14,808 nt of DNA, taken from contig JACPFE010000059.1 in the NCBI GenBank assembly GCA_016183145.1, positions 1-14,808 of the forward strand, written 5' to 3'. Every line of letters starts with the position of its first letter. Position 1 is the stretch's first letter. This DNA comes from Deltaproteobacteria bacterium. Lineage in GTDB: Bacteria; Desulfobacterota; Binatia; UBA9968. Below are positions 13,539 through 14,808 of the stretch, piece by piece. The notes under the pieces are model-generated. The model ran no database searches. It worked only from the letters and a program-made list of their open reading frames with translations, and was not told where the DNA came from. The translations under genes were made by a program, and so were the position numbers.

Positions 13539-13544
13539 CCTCCT
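13539..13544 (-). promoter_or_regulatory. Ribosome binding site deciding the dehydrogenase start
   Basis: The minus strand reads AGGAGG six bases before the ATG at 13532, favouring it over the in-frame TTG at 13562, which lies upstream of this site, and over the ATG nine codons inside. Confidence 0.8.
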
Positions 13545-13562
13545 CACTCGTCCTACTCCCAA

Positions 13563-13590
13563 TTTATACCTAAATCAAAAGCCTAACCAA
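13563..13590 (-). promoter_or_regulatory. Predicted sigma-70 promoter of the dehydrogenase gene
   Basis: On the minus strand -10 TATAAA (13563-13568) lies 16 bp from a weak -35 TTGGTT (13585-13590). The start would be near 13556, leaving a leader of about 24 nt. The poor -35 suggests an activator, and tandem 11-bp repeats lie directly upstream. Confidence 0.4.
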
Positions 13591-13600
13591 AGATATCTGA

Positions 13601-13622
13601 AATTTTCGGTCAATTTTCGCTC
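13601..13622. repeat. Two tandem 11-bp repeats, candidate activator site
   Basis: AATTTTCGGTC (13601-13611) is followed directly by AATTTTCGCTC (13612-13622), 10 of 11 identical and exactly about one helical turn apart. They are centred near -50 and -61 of the predicted dehydrogenase promoter. The core CGAAAATT also occurs at 11979-11986, just before the sigma-54 promoter. Confidence 0.5.
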
Positions 13623-13672
13623 TTCCAGAAGCTGATCTGCGGTTAGACACACGAAAGCCTGGTCCCGATCTT

Positions 13673-14605
13673 TTATGCCATTCCCGTGCGAAAGAATTTT
13701 ACCGTCTTGGCCAATCCCTCTTCAAATGAAACCTCAGGGTTGTATCCGAGGCAGCGTTTCGACTCAGAAATGTCAGCCTGGGTAAATCGCACGTCGCCAG
13801 CTCTTGCCGCCATGTGTGATCTTTTCAATTTTATCTGCAAGTTTTTTTCTATTACGGCGATCGAGTCGAGAAGCGTATGCGTCTCGCCTTGCCCGACGTT
13901 GAAAGTGCCGCCGATACCGACTTGGGTTTGGGCCGCTTGCAAATTCGCCGCGACGACATTGTCAATGTAAGTAAAATCCCGGGACTGCAATCCGTCACCG
14001 TGGACTTCCAGAGGCGATCCCCCTAGCCCCCATTGGATGAAGCGCGGTATCACGGCCGCGTACTGTGAATTTGCGTCCTGGCGCGGACCAAACACGTTAA
14101 AATAGCGCAAACTGACCGTTTCCAACCCGTAAAGCTCGCTGAAGACTTTGCAATAATATTCGCCCGCCAGTTTCGAGACCGCGTAGGGCGAGATCGGGCC
14201 TGGCGTATCAGTCTCCTTTTTCGGTTGCATCGAACCCCTGCCATAGGCCGAGGAAGACGAGGCGTAGACGACTCGTTTGACTCCCGCGTCGCGAGCGGCG
14301 GTCAGCACATTGAGCGTGCCCTCGACATTGACCCGGTTGACGAGAGTCGGGTTCTCAACGGAGAAAGGGACCGAGCGAAGCGCGGCTTGATGAAAAATCA
14401 CCGAGGCTCCTTTCGCGGCCCTCTTAAAAGCGTCAAGGTCCAGAATATCCCCGGCGATGACTTCAATCTTGTCTTCCAGGCCCGCAAGATTAGCTCGCTT
14501 TCCTGAGCTGAAGTTGTCCAACACCCGAACCCTTTCTCCCATGGCCACGAGCTTCTCCCCTATGTGAGATCCGATAAATCCTGCGCCGCCTGTGATTAGA
14601 TACAT
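13673..14605 (-). CDS. NAD-dependent nucleotide-sugar C4-epimerase (WbpP/TviC/GalE type)
   Basis: This 310-residue extended short-chain dehydrogenase is predicted to invert C4 of a UDP-hexose, most likely UDP-GlcNAc or its uronic acid. It has the NAD-binding GGAGFIG (6-12), Ser in SSSSAYG (116-122), and the catalytic pair Tyr141/Lys145 in YAVSK. RYFNVFGPRQDANSQYAAVIP and the later SRDFTYIDNV closely follow the WbpP/TviC pattern, more so than classical GalE. It lies upstream of the dehydrogenase on the same strand. A C4-epimerase plus a C6-dehydrogenase is the gene pair that makes UDP-GalNAcA in Vi-antigen and related O-antigen pathways. The ATG at 14605 directly precedes the Rossmann strand, with a weak AAAGGG ribosome site. 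A plain UDP-glucose 4-epimerase cannot be excluded. Confidence 0.8.
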   Translation of the reverse strand: MYLITGGAGFIGSHIGEKLVAMGERVRVLDNFSSGKRANLAGLEDKIEVIAGDILDLDAFKRAAKGASVIFHQAALRSVPFSVENPTLVNRVNVEGTLNVLTAARDAGVKRVVYASSSSAYGRGSMQPKKETDTPGPISPYAVSKLAGEYYCKVFSELYGLETVSLRYFNVFGPRQDANSQYAAVIPRFIQWGLGGSPLEVHGDGLQSRDFTYIDNVVAANLQAAQTQVGIGGTFNVGQGETHTLLDSIAVIEKNLQIKLKRSHMAARAGDVRFTQADISESKRCLGYNPEVSFEEGLAKTVKFFRTGMA

Positions 14606-14708
14606 CCGTGACCCTTTCTCAAATTTCGCAATTAGACGACTATTTCCAGATAAATGGTGCCACGCAATTTAGATGGCGACCGAAGCGGCGGTTACAGTGG
14701 CATCTCTT

Positions 14709-14736
14709 CTTACCATGGTCAGATGGACATGGTAAG
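14709..14736. repeat. Perfect 9-bp inverted repeat upstream of the epimerase
   Basis: CTTACCATG (14709-14717) and CATGGTAAG (14728-14736) are exact reverse complements separated by 10 nt. No T-run follows on either strand, so it is not an obvious terminator. It lies about 105 bp before the epimerase start and could be an operator or an RNA hairpin in the leader. Confidence 0.5.
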
Positions 14737-14808
14737 TTAGCGAGAGACTGGAAAACATGAACTTTTTCTTGCTGCCGCAGCCGCTAACACTGGCCCAAGA
14801 ATCCGCCA

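Noticed and set aside
14757..14808. Start of a plus-strand gene at the right edge
   Set aside because: Only 17 codons are visible after the ATG, with no clear ribosome site, so it cannot be judged.

Overview
The window is about 14.8 kb of GC-rich bacterial chromosome, densely coding on both strands. It looks like an uncultured Gram-negative lineage of the old deltaproteobacterial type (Binatia, Tectomicrobia or Rokubacteria-like). This placement is a weak inference from high GC, a sigma-54 enhancer-binding protein, WbpA/WbpP-type nucleotide-sugar enzymes and the mix of housekeeping genes. No rRNA, tRNA, CRISPR array, insertion sequence or phage gene was seen.

Layout, left to right. (1) The 3' part of a probable alpha/beta-hydrolase (+) runs in from the left edge. 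A promoter region with two palindromes follows, then a 12-helix MFS exporter (+). (2) A convergent junction with a heptamer repeat leads to a two-gene minus-strand operon: an RlmC-like rRNA uracil methyltransferase behind a YjbQ-family protein, with a good sigma-70 promoter. (3) A divergent gap holds a perfect 22-bp palindrome. It precedes a plus-strand carboxyltransferase of the pyruvate carboxylase B / transcarboxylase 5S type that has no biotinyl domain. (4) After a second convergent junction comes the minus-strand operon guaB-guaA-histidine phosphatase. It has a sigma-70 promoter and an intrinsic terminator lying between that promoter and guaB. (5) A small FmdB-type zinc ribbon gene (+) converges on a minus-strand NtrC-family response regulator. 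(6) Beyond the regulator are minus-strand genes for a UDP-GlcNAc 6-dehydrogenase (WbpA type) and an NAD-dependent nucleotide-sugar C4-epimerase (WbpP/TviC type). Together these could supply uronic-acid sugar nucleotides for a surface polysaccharide.

The most interesting region is the 313-bp gap between the NtrC-like regulator and the dehydrogenase. On the strand opposite the regulator it carries a near-consensus -24/-12 sigma-54 promoter (GGCACG-N4-TTGC), then about 110 nt with no useful ORF but internal complementarity and a C-rich stretch, then a hairpin with seven U. This is the architecture of a sigma-54-dependent small RNA transcribed divergently from its enhancer-binding protein, as with Qrr1 and LuxO in vibrios. 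Other observations are the guaB leader terminator, degenerate heptamer repeats at all three convergent gene junctions, a 22-bp palindrome of the GGGGACAGTCC type, and 11-bp tandem repeats immediately upstream of the dehydrogenase promoter.
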